A DNA stretch of 17,428 nt from Collinsella sp. (GCA_019419485.1 DXZV01000020.1:1-17428); one strand, 5' to 3'; positions 1 through 5,959 are shown, counted from the first letter of the stretch. Numbers and translations: made by a program. The notes: generated from the sequence alone by a model not told the origin.

Positions 1-122
1 ATGCCGTCTTGGGCCTTAACGAGCACGCCCGACAGGATGGGAAGGGTGGATGCCGAAGCGACACCCTTCATAACGACGCCGATGGCTTGTGTAAGCGAGC
101 TCTGGCTGACGGTGAACTTCAT
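1..122 (-). CDS. dnaN: DNA polymerase III beta sliding clamp, N-terminal 40 residues (partial)
   Basis: The minus strand from the ATG at 122 reads MKFTVSQSSLTQAIG and, further on, STLPILSGVLVKAQDG, then runs off the left edge. The opening MKFT and the STLPILSGV segment are hallmarks of the first domain of the beta clamp, the ring that tethers DNA polymerase III to DNA. A purine-rich ribosome site, GAAAGG, lies about eight bases before the ATG on the minus strand. The gene sits downstream of dnaA in the same direction, the usual dnaA-dnaN order, but is separated from it by 238 bases that look like an origin. Only the first tenth of the protein is visible, so nothing can be said about the rest. 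Confidence 0.9.
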   Translation of the reverse strand, partial: MKFTVSQSSLTQAIGVVMKGVASASTLPILSGVLVKAQDG

Positions 123-123
123 C

Positions 124-154
124 TTTTAATACCTTTCTATAGATATAAATATCT
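124..154. other. AT-rich stretch, candidate DNA unwinding element
   Basis: A run made almost entirely of A and T lies immediately upstream of dnaN and next to the DnaA-trio triplets. Easily melted DNA in this position is typical of the site where initiator-driven strand opening begins. It may at the same time contain the dnaN -10 region. Confidence 0.5.
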
Positions 155-169
155 TAATAATAGTAATAG
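155..169 (+). promoter_or_regulatory. DnaA-trio element, five consecutive triplets
   Basis: The plus strand reads TAA TAA TAG TAA TAG without interruption. The published DnaA-trio is 3'-[G/A]A[T/A]-5', that is 5'-[T/A]A[G/A]-3', and all five triplets fit. The 3' side of the triplets faces the DnaA boxes and the 5' side faces the AT-rich stretch, which is the polarity expected for loading a DnaA filament from double-stranded boxes onto one strand. A box-like 9-mer, TGTTGATTA, lies 12 bases away at 182-190. Confidence 0.55.
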
Positions 170-270
170 CACTGACGAAACTGTTGATTACTCCCAAAAG
201 CGCTGGTCAACCCCAAAAAGAGAGTCGACAGCGCCCTGTGCGCAACCGACCGTGTTTTCCACGTTCAAAA

Positions 271-283
271 CCTGCGGAAAACT
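271..283 (-). promoter_or_regulatory. DnaA-box variant CCTGCGGAAAACT
   Basis: This 13-mer differs at two positions from CCTGTTGAAAACT, which occurs twice on the far side of the dnaA operon. Its core, TTTTCCGCA when read on the minus strand, differs at two positions from the canonical box TTATCCACA. A further variant, TTTTCCACG, lies at 255-263 on the plus strand. Confidence 0.45.
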
Positions 284-334
284 TTTCATCGCCTTGTGGC
301 GAGTTTTAGACATGTTATGCCCGGCGTTTCGACA

Positions 335-347
335 AGTTTTCAACAGG
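335..347 (+). promoter_or_regulatory. DnaA-box candidate AGTTTTCAACAGG
   Basis: This is an exact copy, in opposite orientation, of the 13-mer found at 3518-3530 and 3571-3583. The 9-base core TTTTCAACA differs from the canonical TTATCCACA at two positions. It lies 13 bases beyond the dnaA stop codon. Repetition around dnaA is the main evidence that it is a DnaA site. Confidence 0.6.
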
Positions 348-360
348 TGTCTCTATTTCC

Positions 361-2067
361 CTACGAGCGCAGTGTAATTTTATCTCGCAGCGATTTGAGA
401 TCCTCGGTTATGGTGCGGTCTTCCTGAATCATCTTCTGAACCTTTTTATAGCTCGTACTGACGGTTGAGTGGTTGCGGTTGCCAAACTCCGCGCCCACCG
501 CCGTAGTCGTCATCTCGCACATCTCGATGGCCAGATATATGGCGATATGGCGGGCTTTGGCTATGTTGGCGTTGCGGCGCGGGCCGATGAGTTCCTCGTG
601 CGTCACGCCGTACTGCTCTTCGATGACGGACTGAACCGTCTGGACGTTGATCTTTTTGGCCGATGTGTCGAAGTACTGGCTTGCGATGGCGTCGATGTCG
701 TCGAAACTGAGCTCGCTGCCCTCGCGTTCGCGGTCTCCTGCCTCGCCGGCGCAGCGTTCGCAGAAGCTCTCGAGTTCGCGGATGTTGGTTCCCGAGACTT
801 CTGCCATGTGCTTAAAGTGCTCGTCGGTCAGATGCCCACCATCGCCGCCATAGGCCGCCAGCAGCGAGTCGTCACCCGCCTCGGGTGCGGCGGCTATCGT
901 GTTCTCGTAGTAGCGCTGCAAGATCTTGTATTTCATCTCGTAGCTGGGCTCCGCCACCAAACAGAGCATACCGGCATTAAAACGGCTGGTAAGGCGCTCG
1001 TCCATGCTCAGGTCTTTGGGCGCACGGTCGGCTGCGATGACGACTTTTTTGTTGTTGCGGATAAACTCGTCCATGAGCTGGAAGAAGTAGTCCACGCTCG
1101 CGCGCTTGCCGATGATGTTTTGAATGTCGTCGATGATGAGCACGTCCACGTCGTGGTATGCCTGCATGATGGGGGCGTTGCTCTTCTTTTGGCGGTCGAA
1201 CTCCGTCATCAGGTCATCGAGGTACGCCTGTGAGTTGGCGTACTTTACCTTGATCTCGGGCGACTTTTCGGCGAGCTCGTTTTTGATGGCGAGCAGCAGA
1301 TGGGTCTTGCCCAGCCCCGATTTGCCATAGATGAACAGGGATGTGCATGTGCCGCGTTCGTCCGCGAGCGCGGCAAACTTGAGGGCTGAGCGATAGGCAT
1401 GGCTGTTTTCTGGGCCGTAGACAAAGTTTTCGAAGGTGAATTTCGAGTTGGCCGCGAGCGGCGCGCCGTCGGTGTTCTGCTCGATCGGTGCCGCAGCTGC
1501 GGGGACGCTCATGGGCGATGTGGAGGCTGGTTTTGCACTCTTTGCAGGCGCCTCGCCTTTCATCTGGTTCATCATGCGGCGGAAATCGTCGGCCGAAAGC
1601 GTGTTTTTGATTGCGATGCCCGAATCCTCGCCCGGTGTTGCGTCGTGCGCGATAGGCATGTGCGTGGCAGCGGACATGGGGACCGCCGGCGTCGAGACGG
1701 TGGGCATGGTTTCACGGGAAACATCGCCGATTTGATGCTCGGGAGCCGACACTGTGGTGGTAGCTGGCGCCGCCGGGGGAACGACGGGTGCCGCGGGTGC
1801 GGCGTTATCTGCCGCGGAGCCCTGTGGTGCCACGATGTTGAGCGCAATCGGTGCAAAGGCGATCTCTTCCAGGTACGCCTCGATGGTCGGCTGATGCTTT
1901 TTGAGCTGAGCGATGGCAAATCGTGAGGGGGCCTCAATCGTCAAGGTGTCCTCGGTCAGGCTCACAGCACGCGATTGCCCCAGCATGTTGATGAGGCGCG
2001 CATCTTGGCCGTCGCGCTGACAAAAGGCGATGGCATCCCCCAGGATGATGCTTGCTTCCTCGTCCAC
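361..2067 (-). CDS. dnaA: Chromosomal replication initiator protein DnaA (divergent)
   Basis: The 568-residue product is the AAA+ initiator that binds DnaA boxes, forms a filament and opens the origin. A small N-terminal domain (about 1-85) is followed by a long Ala/Pro/Thr-rich linker (about 85-205), which explains a length above the usual 450-500. The ATPase core shows Walker A GKSGLGKTH (248-256), Walker B VLIIDDIQ (309-316), the arginine-finger region RLTSRF (358-363) and sensor 2 TNIREL (427-432). The C-terminal DNA-binding domain carries GNRNHSTV (529-536), where most DnaA proteins have GRDHTTV. The start is GTG at 2067, preceded by GGGAGAG. It lies 15 bases after the ATPase gene, so the two are probably co-transcribed. 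Box candidates on both sides suggest autoregulation. Confidence 0.97.
   Translation of the reverse strand: MDEEASIILGDAIAFCQRDGQDARLINMLGQSRAVSLTEDTLTIEAPSRFAIAQLKKHQPTIEAYLEEIAFAPIALNIVAPQGSAADNAAPAAPVVPPAAPATTTVSAPEHQIGDVSRETMPTVSTPAVPMSAATHMPIAHDATPGEDSGIAIKNTLSADDFRRMMNQMKGEAPAKSAKPASTSPMSVPAAAAPIEQNTDGAPLAANSKFTFENFVYGPENSHAYRSALKFAALADERGTCTSLFIYGKSGLGKTHLLLAIKNELAEKSPEIKVKYANSQAYLDDLMTEFDRQKKSNAPIMQAYHDVDVLIIDDIQNIIGKRASVDYFFQLMDEFIRNNKKVVIAADRAPKDLSMDERLTSRFNAGMLCLVAEPSYEMKYKILQRYYENTIAAAPEAGDDSLLAAYGGDGGHLTDEHFKHMAEVSGTNIRELESFCERCAGEAGDREREGSELSFDDIDAIASQYFDTSAKKINVQTVQSVIEEQYGVTHEELIGPRRNANIAKARHIAIYLAIEMCEMTTTAVGAEFGNRNHSTVSTSYKKVQKMIQEDRTITEDLKSLRDKITLRS
1708..1723 (+). promoter_or_regulatory. 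parS-like site inside dnaA (14 of 16 match)
   Basis: GGTTTCACGGGAAACA matches the parS consensus TGTTTCACGTGAAACA at 14 of 16 positions, differing at the first and tenth. It falls in the part of dnaA that encodes the variable linker, where protein constraint is weak. Whether ParB binds it is unknown, since the central CACGTG is broken. Confidence 0.3.
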
Positions 2068-2082
2068 TGTCTCTCCCGTTCC

Positions 2083-3435
2083 TTAAGCTTGGGCCCGCAC
2101 GCGAGCGCTTCCGATTTCGGTCAGATGGTATTTCTGCCCATGTTTGACTATCAAGCCCGTCTGCGCCAAATCGTTGAGCGTGCGCGACCAGGTGGGTGCA
2201 GAGTTTCCAAACGCCCGCGCCAAGTCCGTCGCGCCGCACTCTTGATGTTGGGCCAGATACCCTAATGCAGCGTTGCCGCGTTCGCTTATAAACACGTCCG
2301 ACTGCGGTTGTGCGTATTGATTCGCCGCATTAGGATACATCATTTGAGCTGCTGGTTGTTGAGAACTCTGCATCGGCGCCGTTTGCTGTTGAAAACTTTG
2401 AGGCCACTGTTGGTAAGGCTGCGGAGTCATCTGCTGGGCCCAGGGGTTGTACTGCTGCTGCGGCATCTGCTGGTACGGCTGCTGATATCCCTGCTGGTAC
2501 TGCTGTGGGAACTGCTGGCCATACCCCAGTGGCGGCATCTGCTGATATGGATATCCCTGTTGGTACGGCTGATATCCCATTTGCTGGCCACCCGGTGCCC
2601 CCGTCGCCTGCTGCATTGCTGCTGCATCCTGATCCGCCAGCGGCATGGCCTCTGGCACGTTTGGCGGCATCGACATCGACGCCGCCTGGGACTCTTGTGT
2701 AGGAAGCATTCCGGGCTGCTGCATCTGTCCCACGCGGGGCTGCATCTGTTGCGTTGCCATGGGCTGCTGCGCAAAAGCTCCCGGCAGGGGATATGCGGGC
2801 TGCTCCGTCTCGGGCCGCACGGCAGCACCGCGCCCGCCGGCGCGTTCGATTTCCTGCACGCGTTTAGGATCCAGGCTTACCGTAACCACGGTGCCGTTGC
2901 CCATGTTGTCCTCGATGGACACGGCCCCGCCGGCGTTTTCCAAATACTCCTGCACCATGGGAAACCCTGCTCCGGTTCCACGGATATAGCGCTTCATCTT
3001 GCTGTTTGCGCTGGTAACGCCAAAGTCGAAAGCGCGCTCCTTGTCGTCGATGCCGGGTCCTTGATCAGCAAAGCGGATGGTGTCTCCGCCGTCCAGAATC
3101 GAGATGATGGGCTCGGCAAAGTGCGCGTGGATAAAGTTTTCGACAATCTCGCGGATGACCATGAGCGAGATATGGCCACCTTGTTCTTTCATGCACTGGT
3201 AGACGGTGTTGGTCGTCTCTTCCAAATACGTGCGGACATCTTGCGGATCAATGACGATCACACGCGGTGTCGACAGCATGTCGTCATAGACGGCGATGCG
3301 CGCGGCGTACATGACTCTTGGCGCCTGCGTGGTCGTCTGCTCGCCTTCCTCACGCTCTTCGCGCACGCCGGTGATGTGCTCGTTGTCGGGTGCCGGGTCT
3401 CCGGAATCGACCATGGTGTAAAAGTCGTCAGACAT
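2083..3435 (-). CDS. GHKL-type ATPase with Gln-rich linker and C-terminal winged helix, function unknown
   Basis: The 450-residue product has three parts. Residues about 55-190 form a Bergerat-fold ATP-binding domain as in histidine kinases, SpoIIAB-type anti-sigma kinases, GyrB and Hsp90: N box with E96, N100 and H105, G1 box DQGPGI (124-129), G2 box RGTGAGF (152-158) and a following GTVVTVSL strand. Residues about 200-380 are low-complexity, rich in Gln, Pro, Tyr and Met. Residues about 385-450 look like a winged-helix DNA-binding domain (ATDLARAF, then a wing before the C terminus). There is no dimerisation/phospho-acceptor histidine domain, sensor or membrane segment, so it is not an ordinary histidine kinase. 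It begins at ATG 3435 in the box-rich divergent spacer and ends 15 bases before dnaA, suggesting a role tied to initiation or dnaA expression. I do not recognise a characterised homologue. Confidence 0.85.
   Translation of the reverse strand: MSDDFYTMVDSGDPAPDNEHITGVREEREEGEQTTTQAPRVMYAARIAVYDDMLSTPRVIVIDPQDVRTYLEETTNTVYQCMKEQGGHISLMVIREIVENFIHAHFAEPIISILDGGDTIRFADQGPGIDDKERAFDFGVTSANSKMKRYIRGTGAGFPMVQEYLENAGGAVSIEDNMGNGTVVTVSLDPKRVQEIERAGGRGAAVRPETEQPAYPLPGAFAQQPMATQQMQPRVGQMQQPGMLPTQESQAASMSMPPNVPEAMPLADQDAAAMQQATGAPGGQQMGYQPYQQGYPYQQMPPLGYGQQFPQQYQQGYQQPYQQMPQQQYNPWAQQMTPQPYQQWPQSFQQQTAPMQSSQQPAAQMMYPNAANQYAQPQSDVFISERGNAALGYLAQHQECGATDLARAFGNSAPTWSRTLNDLAQTGLIVKHGQKYHLTEIGSARVRAQA
2380..2580 (-). 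repeat. Low-complexity coding repeats (Gln/Tyr/Pro-rich linker)
   Basis: The DNA carries many imperfect copies of a CTGCTG-containing unit that encode PYQQ, YQQG and QQM motifs, residues about 286-352 of the ATPase. The protein resembles prion-like, disordered linkers. Repeats of this kind can vary in number between strains. Confidence 0.8.
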
Positions 3436-3517
3436 GCCGCTCGCAATCTTTCAAAAGGTTTCGAACAAATAGTAGCTCACCGTGCAATGTTTCTCATCTT
3501 TCGACAACTTTTCAAAA

Positions 3518-3530
3518 CCTGTTGAAAACT
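3518..3530 (-). promoter_or_regulatory. DnaA-box candidate CCTGTTGAAAACT, copy 1
   Basis: This is the exact reverse complement of 335-347 and identical to 3571-3583, which lies 53 bases further right. It overlaps the neighbouring variant TTTGGAAAA by one base, giving a tight array. Confidence 0.6.
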
Positions 3531-3570
3531 TTGGAAAACGGACGAAAAGTTCTCAACATTGCCAACATGA

Positions 3571-3583
3571 CCTGTTGAAAACT
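3571..3583 (-). promoter_or_regulatory. DnaA-box candidate CCTGTTGAAAACT, copy 2
   Basis: This is the second exact copy on this side of dnaA, in the same orientation as 3518-3530. The flanking sequence differs between the copies, so the identity is limited to the 13-mer, as expected for a protein-binding site. Confidence 0.6.
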
Positions 3584-3678
3584 CGATGAAATATCGTGAA
3601 AAGTTGCCATGCACCGCTAAATCGAGCTCGGCTTATGGGGGAACCGTGTGAACTGCGCAACCTTTTACCTTTGATTTC

Positions 3679-3708
3679 TTGACATTTGAACATTGATTTC
3701 CCTACAAT
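3679..3708 (+). promoter_or_regulatory. Sigma-70-type promoter for rpmH operon
   Basis: A perfect -35 TTGACA (3679-3684) and a good -10 TACAAT (3703-3708) are separated by 18 bases. The predicted start near 3715 gives a leader of about 65 bases before rpmH. This is the best promoter in the window and suits the strongly expressed L34 gene. Confidence 0.8.
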
Positions 3709-3734
3709 CTTCAAGCTCACGTGTCTATATCTGC

Positions 3735-3752
3735 GTCCGCGCCCCCGCGGAC
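3735..3752 (+). promoter_or_regulatory. GC-rich hairpin in the rpmH leader
   Basis: GTCCGCG and CGCGGAC form a perfect 7-bp stem around a CCCC loop. It lies between the predicted transcription start and the AGGAGG ribosome site. No T run follows, so it is not a terminator. It could protect the 5' end or modulate translation. Confidence 0.4.
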
Positions 3753-3780
3753 ACTCGAAATGCAGCAGGAGGAACTTAAG

Positions 3781-3915
3781 ATGAAGCGTACGTATCAGCC
3801 TAATAAGCGTAAGCGTGCCAAGACCCATGGCTTCCGTGCCCGTATGGCCACTAAGGGTGGTCGTGCCGTGCTCGCCCGTCGTCGCGCCAAGGGCCGCAAG
3901 CGTCTCACTGTCTAG
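3781..3915 (+). CDS. rpmH: 50S ribosomal protein L34
   Basis: The 44-residue, very basic protein starts MKRTYQPNKRKRAKTHGFR and continues MATKGGRAVLARRRAKGRK, which is diagnostic for L34, a small structural protein of the large ribosomal subunit. The ATG at 3781 is chosen over an in-frame GTG 60 bases upstream because it follows an AGGAGG ribosome site by a normal distance and gives the standard length. It is the first gene of the rightward operon, with rnpA 20 bases downstream. Confidence 0.98.
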   Translation: MKRTYQPNKRKRAKTHGFRARMATKGGRAVLARRRAKGRKRLTV

Positions 3916-3935
3916 CAGCGATACACACATCTCGC

Positions 3936-4274
3936 ATGAAGACTATTAAGTCTCGGCAAGATTTCGAGCATGTGTTCAGTCAGGGGCGTCGTTTCAATCA
4001 CCCTCTGATTCGAATGACCATATGTGAATCGGTTGGCGAAGGCGACTCCGGAAGGGTCGCCTTCGTTGGTGCTAAACGGCTCGGTTGTGCTGTCGTGCGC
4101 AACCGTTCTAAGCGTGTGATGCGCGAGGCCGCCCGCAGCTGTGGATTTCCCGTTGCGGGTTATGACATCATCTTGTTCGCAACTCCCAAGACGAGGGTTT
4201 CTTCGCCTCAGGAGATGGACAATGCATTGCGTTCGCTTATGAAACGCGCCGGCGTTGCCGGGGAGGAGCGATGA
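3936..4274 (+). CDS. rnpA: Ribonuclease P protein component
   Basis: The 112-residue product is the protein subunit of RNase P, which helps the catalytic RNA remove 5' leaders from tRNA precursors. The family signature RNRSKRVMREAAR (55-67) is present, together with the N-terminal F-x-x-V-F-x-x-G-R-R segment that contributes to leader binding. Length is typical. It follows rpmH closely and its stop overlaps the yidD start as ATGA, so the genes are translationally coupled. No RNase P RNA gene was recognised in this window. Confidence 0.96.
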   Translation: MKTIKSRQDFEHVFSQGRRFNHPLIRMTICESVGEGDSGRVAFVGAKRLGCAVVRNRSKRVMREAARSCGFPVAGYDIILFATPKTRVSSPQEMDNALRSLMKRAGVAGEER

Positions 4275-4495
4275 GCAATCACGTTTTGCGACGTGTTGCC
4301 ATCGCTCCTATTCGCATATATCAACAGGTTATTTCGCCCTTATTGCCTGACGCCTGCATTTATTACCCAACGTGCTCGCAATACGCCGTCCAGGCGATTG
4401 AGAAGTACGGTGTTTTGAGAGGCTGCTGGCTTGCCGTGAGGCGCATCGCTCGCTGCAATCCCCTGCACGTCGGCGGTTATGACCCTGTGCCCTAG
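4271..4495 (+). CDS. yidD: Membrane protein insertion efficiency factor YidD
   Basis: This small protein of 74 residues has the family core YQQVISPLLPDACIYYPTCS followed by QYAVQAIEKYG and ends with RCNPLHVGGYDPVP. The conserved cysteines are C29, C35, C52 and C62. YidD proteins sit at the inner face of the membrane and assist YidC-dependent insertion; the details of their action are not settled. The ATG overlaps the rnpA stop and is preceded by GGGAGGAG. yidC follows. Confidence 0.96.
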   Translation: MSNHVLRRVAIAPIRIYQQVISPLLPDACIYYPTCSQYAVQAIEKYGVLRGCWLAVRRIARCNPLHVGGYDPVP

Positions 4496-4524
4496 TGGGC
4501 ACTCGCTATCGGAGGAAAACTTAC

Positions 4525-5295
4525 ATGTGGGATTGGATCGTTAACGTCCTTTTCGAGCTGCTCAAGCTCATCCAGACCTTTGCGGTCGACTGGGGCCTGT
4601 CCATCATCATCCTGGTGGTCATCATCCGTCTGCTACTGACGCCGCTTATGCTCAAGTCGACTAAGTCGACGGCACGCATGCAGGTGCTGCAGCCCAAGAT
4701 GCTCGAGATCCAGGAGCGCTATGCCGACGATCCCCAGCGTCAGGCCGAGGAAATGCAGAAGTTCTACAGCGAGAACAAGTTCAACCCGATGGCTGGTTGT
4801 CTGCCGCTGTTGATTCAGATGCCTGTCCTGTTCGCCCTATTTACGCTGCTGCGTAACCTGCCGGACTACTTTAACGACGGCGCGTTCTCGTTCTTTAATA
4901 TTCTGCCCGACCTGACCACCACGCCGAGTGCCTCCTTTGCCGATGGCTTTATGGTCGCGCTGCCTGCGCTGGTCTGCCTGATCCTGTTCGCTGTCCTGAC
5001 CCTGATTCCGCAGCTCTATATGTCGCGCAACCAGACCGGCCAGCAGGCTCAGAGCATGCGTATGATGGCCGTTGTCATGACGGTCATGATGCTTTGGATG
5101 GGCTGGAGCCTTCCCGTTGGTGTTCTGCTGTACTACGACGTCTCGTCTGCTTGGCAGGTTATCCAGCAGATTTTTGTGACGCAGAAGGTCATCGACAAGG
5201 CGAAGGCCGATGAGGAGGAGCGTCTTAAGAACGCGCCGCTGCAGGTTGAGGTCACTCGTCGCGAGAAGAAGCCGCGCCCGCACAAGAAGAAGTAG
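4525..5295 (+). CDS. yidC: Membrane protein insertase YidC/Oxa1 family
   Basis: The 256-residue product inserts and folds membrane proteins, alone or with SecYEG. It has the short Gram-positive architecture without the large periplasmic domain of E. coli YidC. Transmembrane segments include about 20-40 (with R34 in the IIRLLLTPL stretch, the position of the conserved groove arginine), about 86-106, 135-158 and 175-197, and the NPMAGCLPLLIQMPVLFAL motif precedes the second. A charged cytoplasmic hairpin rich in Glu, Gln and Lys lies between the first two, and the tail is strongly basic, as in ribosome-binding YidC forms. ATG 4525 is preferred to an upstream GTG because GGAGGA precedes it at good spacing. 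I see no lipoprotein cysteine at the N terminus. Confidence 0.96.
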   Translation: MWDWIVNVLFELLKLIQTFAVDWGLSIIILVVIIRLLLTPLMLKSTKSTARMQVLQPKMLEIQERYADDPQRQAEEMQKFYSENKFNPMAGCLPLLIQMPVLFALFTLLRNLPDYFNDGAFSFFNILPDLTTTPSASFADGFMVALPALVCLILFAVLTLIPQLYMSRNQTGQQAQSMRMMAVVMTVMMLWMGWSLPVGVLLYYDVSSAWQVIQQIFVTQKVIDKAKADEEERLKNAPLQVEVTRREKKPRPHKKK

Positions 5296-5312
5296 TGGGA
5301 TATCAATCTTAT

Positions 5313-5324
5313 TTAGGTACCTAA
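5313..5324. repeat. 12-bp palindrome TTAGGTACCTAA, copy 1
   Basis: A perfect palindrome lies between the yidC stop and the jag start. An identical copy is at 8817-8828, and both are followed by C. No known regulator site was recognised. Confidence 0.6.
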
Positions 5325-5339
5325 CTTTTGGAGTACGTT

Positions 5340-5909
5340 ATGTCTGAAGAGATCATCGAGGATATGCTTGAGGAGGTTGCCCCGCAGGTCGCGGGCGATT
5401 ATCCCGAGATTGCACAGCGCTACAAGGCTGGTGAAGAGCTGACCGACGAGGAGCTCGACACCATTGCCGATGTTGCTATTTCCATTCTGCGTTCCATCCT
5501 TTCGCACTTCGATGCGGCGAACTCTCCCATCGATGAGTATGAGGGCGACGAGGGCGAGTTGATTCTGGATGTAACTGCTCCGGATCTTGCTGTTCTCATC
5601 GGTCGTCATGGACGTACCCTCGATGCCCTTCAGGTTATGTTCTCTTTACTGGTTAGCCGCAAGCTTGGCTTTAGGTATCCGGTTGTGGTTGACGTTGAGG
5701 GCTACAAGAGCCGTCGTCAGGACAAGGTTGCCTCTATGGCTCAGTCTGCCGCCGAGCGTGCCATCCGTACTCATAAAAGTGTTTCGCTTCCGCCCATGAA
5801 TGCTTATGAGCGCCGACTGGTTCATATTGCACTTCGTGGCAATGATGCCGTCGATACCCATTCTGAAGGTTCTGACCCTGATCGCCATGTGGTGATTGTT
5901 GCTCGATAA
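5340..5909 (+). CDS. jag: KH/R3H RNA-binding protein Jag (KhpB)
   Basis: The 189-residue protein has an acidic N-terminal segment (about 1-72), a KH domain with the GxxG loop GRHG (88-91), and an R3H domain with R158-R-L-V-H162. The Jag_N domain of longer family members appears to be absent. Jag/KhpB proteins bind RNA and in several Firmicutes affect cell elongation and division; the role here is inferred from family only. ATG 5340 follows GGAG at good spacing and is preferred to TTG 5328. The gene sits 44 bases after yidC, the usual yidC-jag pairing, and is closed by a strong terminator. Confidence 0.93.
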   Translation: MSEEIIEDMLEEVAPQVAGDYPEIAQRYKAGEELTDEELDTIADVAISILRSILSHFDAANSPIDEYEGDEGELILDVTAPDLAVLIGRHGRTLDALQVMFSLLVSRKLGFRYPVVVDVEGYKSRRQDKVASMAQSAAERAIRTHKSVSLPPMNAYERRLVHIALRGNDAVDTHSEGSDPDRHVVIVAR

Positions 5910-5929
5910 TCTACTCGAGCTTATGCTTA

Positions 5930-5959
5930 GGGGGCGTGGTTTCCACGTCCCCTTTTTTT
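5930..5959 (+). terminator. Rho-independent terminator of the rpmH-jag operon
   Basis: GGGGGCGTGG and CCACGTCCCC form a 10-bp stem with one G-U pair around a TTT loop, followed directly by seven T residues. It lies 20 bases after the jag stop and separates jag from rsmG. Confidence 0.92.

Larger units (their letters stand above)
123..360. other. dnaA-dnaN spacer, candidate chromosomal origin (oriC) with unwinding region
   Basis: This 238-base gap has no convincing gene. Next to dnaN it is very AT-rich (124-169), in contrast to its GC-rich surroundings. Moving toward dnaA it then holds five DnaA-trio triplets (155-169) and DnaA-box-like 9-mers at 182-190, 255-263, 273-281 and 337-345. The order dnaA, boxes, trios, AT-rich stretch, dnaN matches the unwinding half of the Bacillus subtilis origin. 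The assignment is inferred from arrangement and motifs. No canonical TTATCCACA box was seen. The dnaN promoter must also lie here, but no clear -35/-10 pair could be picked out of the AT-rich DNA. Confidence 0.65.
3436..3780. other. Divergent spacer between the ATPase-dnaA operon and rpmH, second DnaA-box cluster
   Basis: This gap of 345 bases has no gene. Its left half is packed with box-like 9-mers: TTTTCAAAA (3509-3517), TGTTGAAAA (3520-3528), TTTGGAAAA (3530-3538), TTCTCAACA (3550-3558) and TGTTGAAAA (3573-3581). Its right half carries the rpmH promoter and a leader hairpin. Genes diverge from here in both directions, as expected at an origin. A weak -10-like TACTAT lies on the minus strand at 3469-3474 for the ATPase-dnaA operon, without a convincing -35. 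If that promoter is used, DnaA binding here would overlap it. Confidence 0.6.

Noticed and set aside
289..302. Small hairpin TCGCC-TTGT-GGCGA as a dnaA terminator
   Set aside because: The stem is only 5 bp and no T run follows it on the minus strand.
9..377. Plus-strand frame across the dnaN start and the origin spacer
   Set aside because: It overlaps the clear antisense dnaN start, crosses the AT-rich and DnaA-box region, and has no family-like sequence.
469..1233. Long open frame of 254 codons on the plus strand opposite dnaA
   Set aside because: It is antisense to the conserved ATPase and DNA-binding domains of dnaA; its product matches no family I know and is explained by GC-rich codon structure.
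2083..3435. Reading the ATPase as a two-component sensor histidine kinase
   Set aside because: There is no phospho-acceptor histidine domain, no membrane segment and no partner response regulator gene.
2308..3525. Open frame of 405 codons on the plus strand opposite the ATPase gene
   Set aside because: Its Leu/Arg/His-rich product mirrors the Gln-rich repeats and ATPase on the other strand, and it has no ribosome site or known motif.
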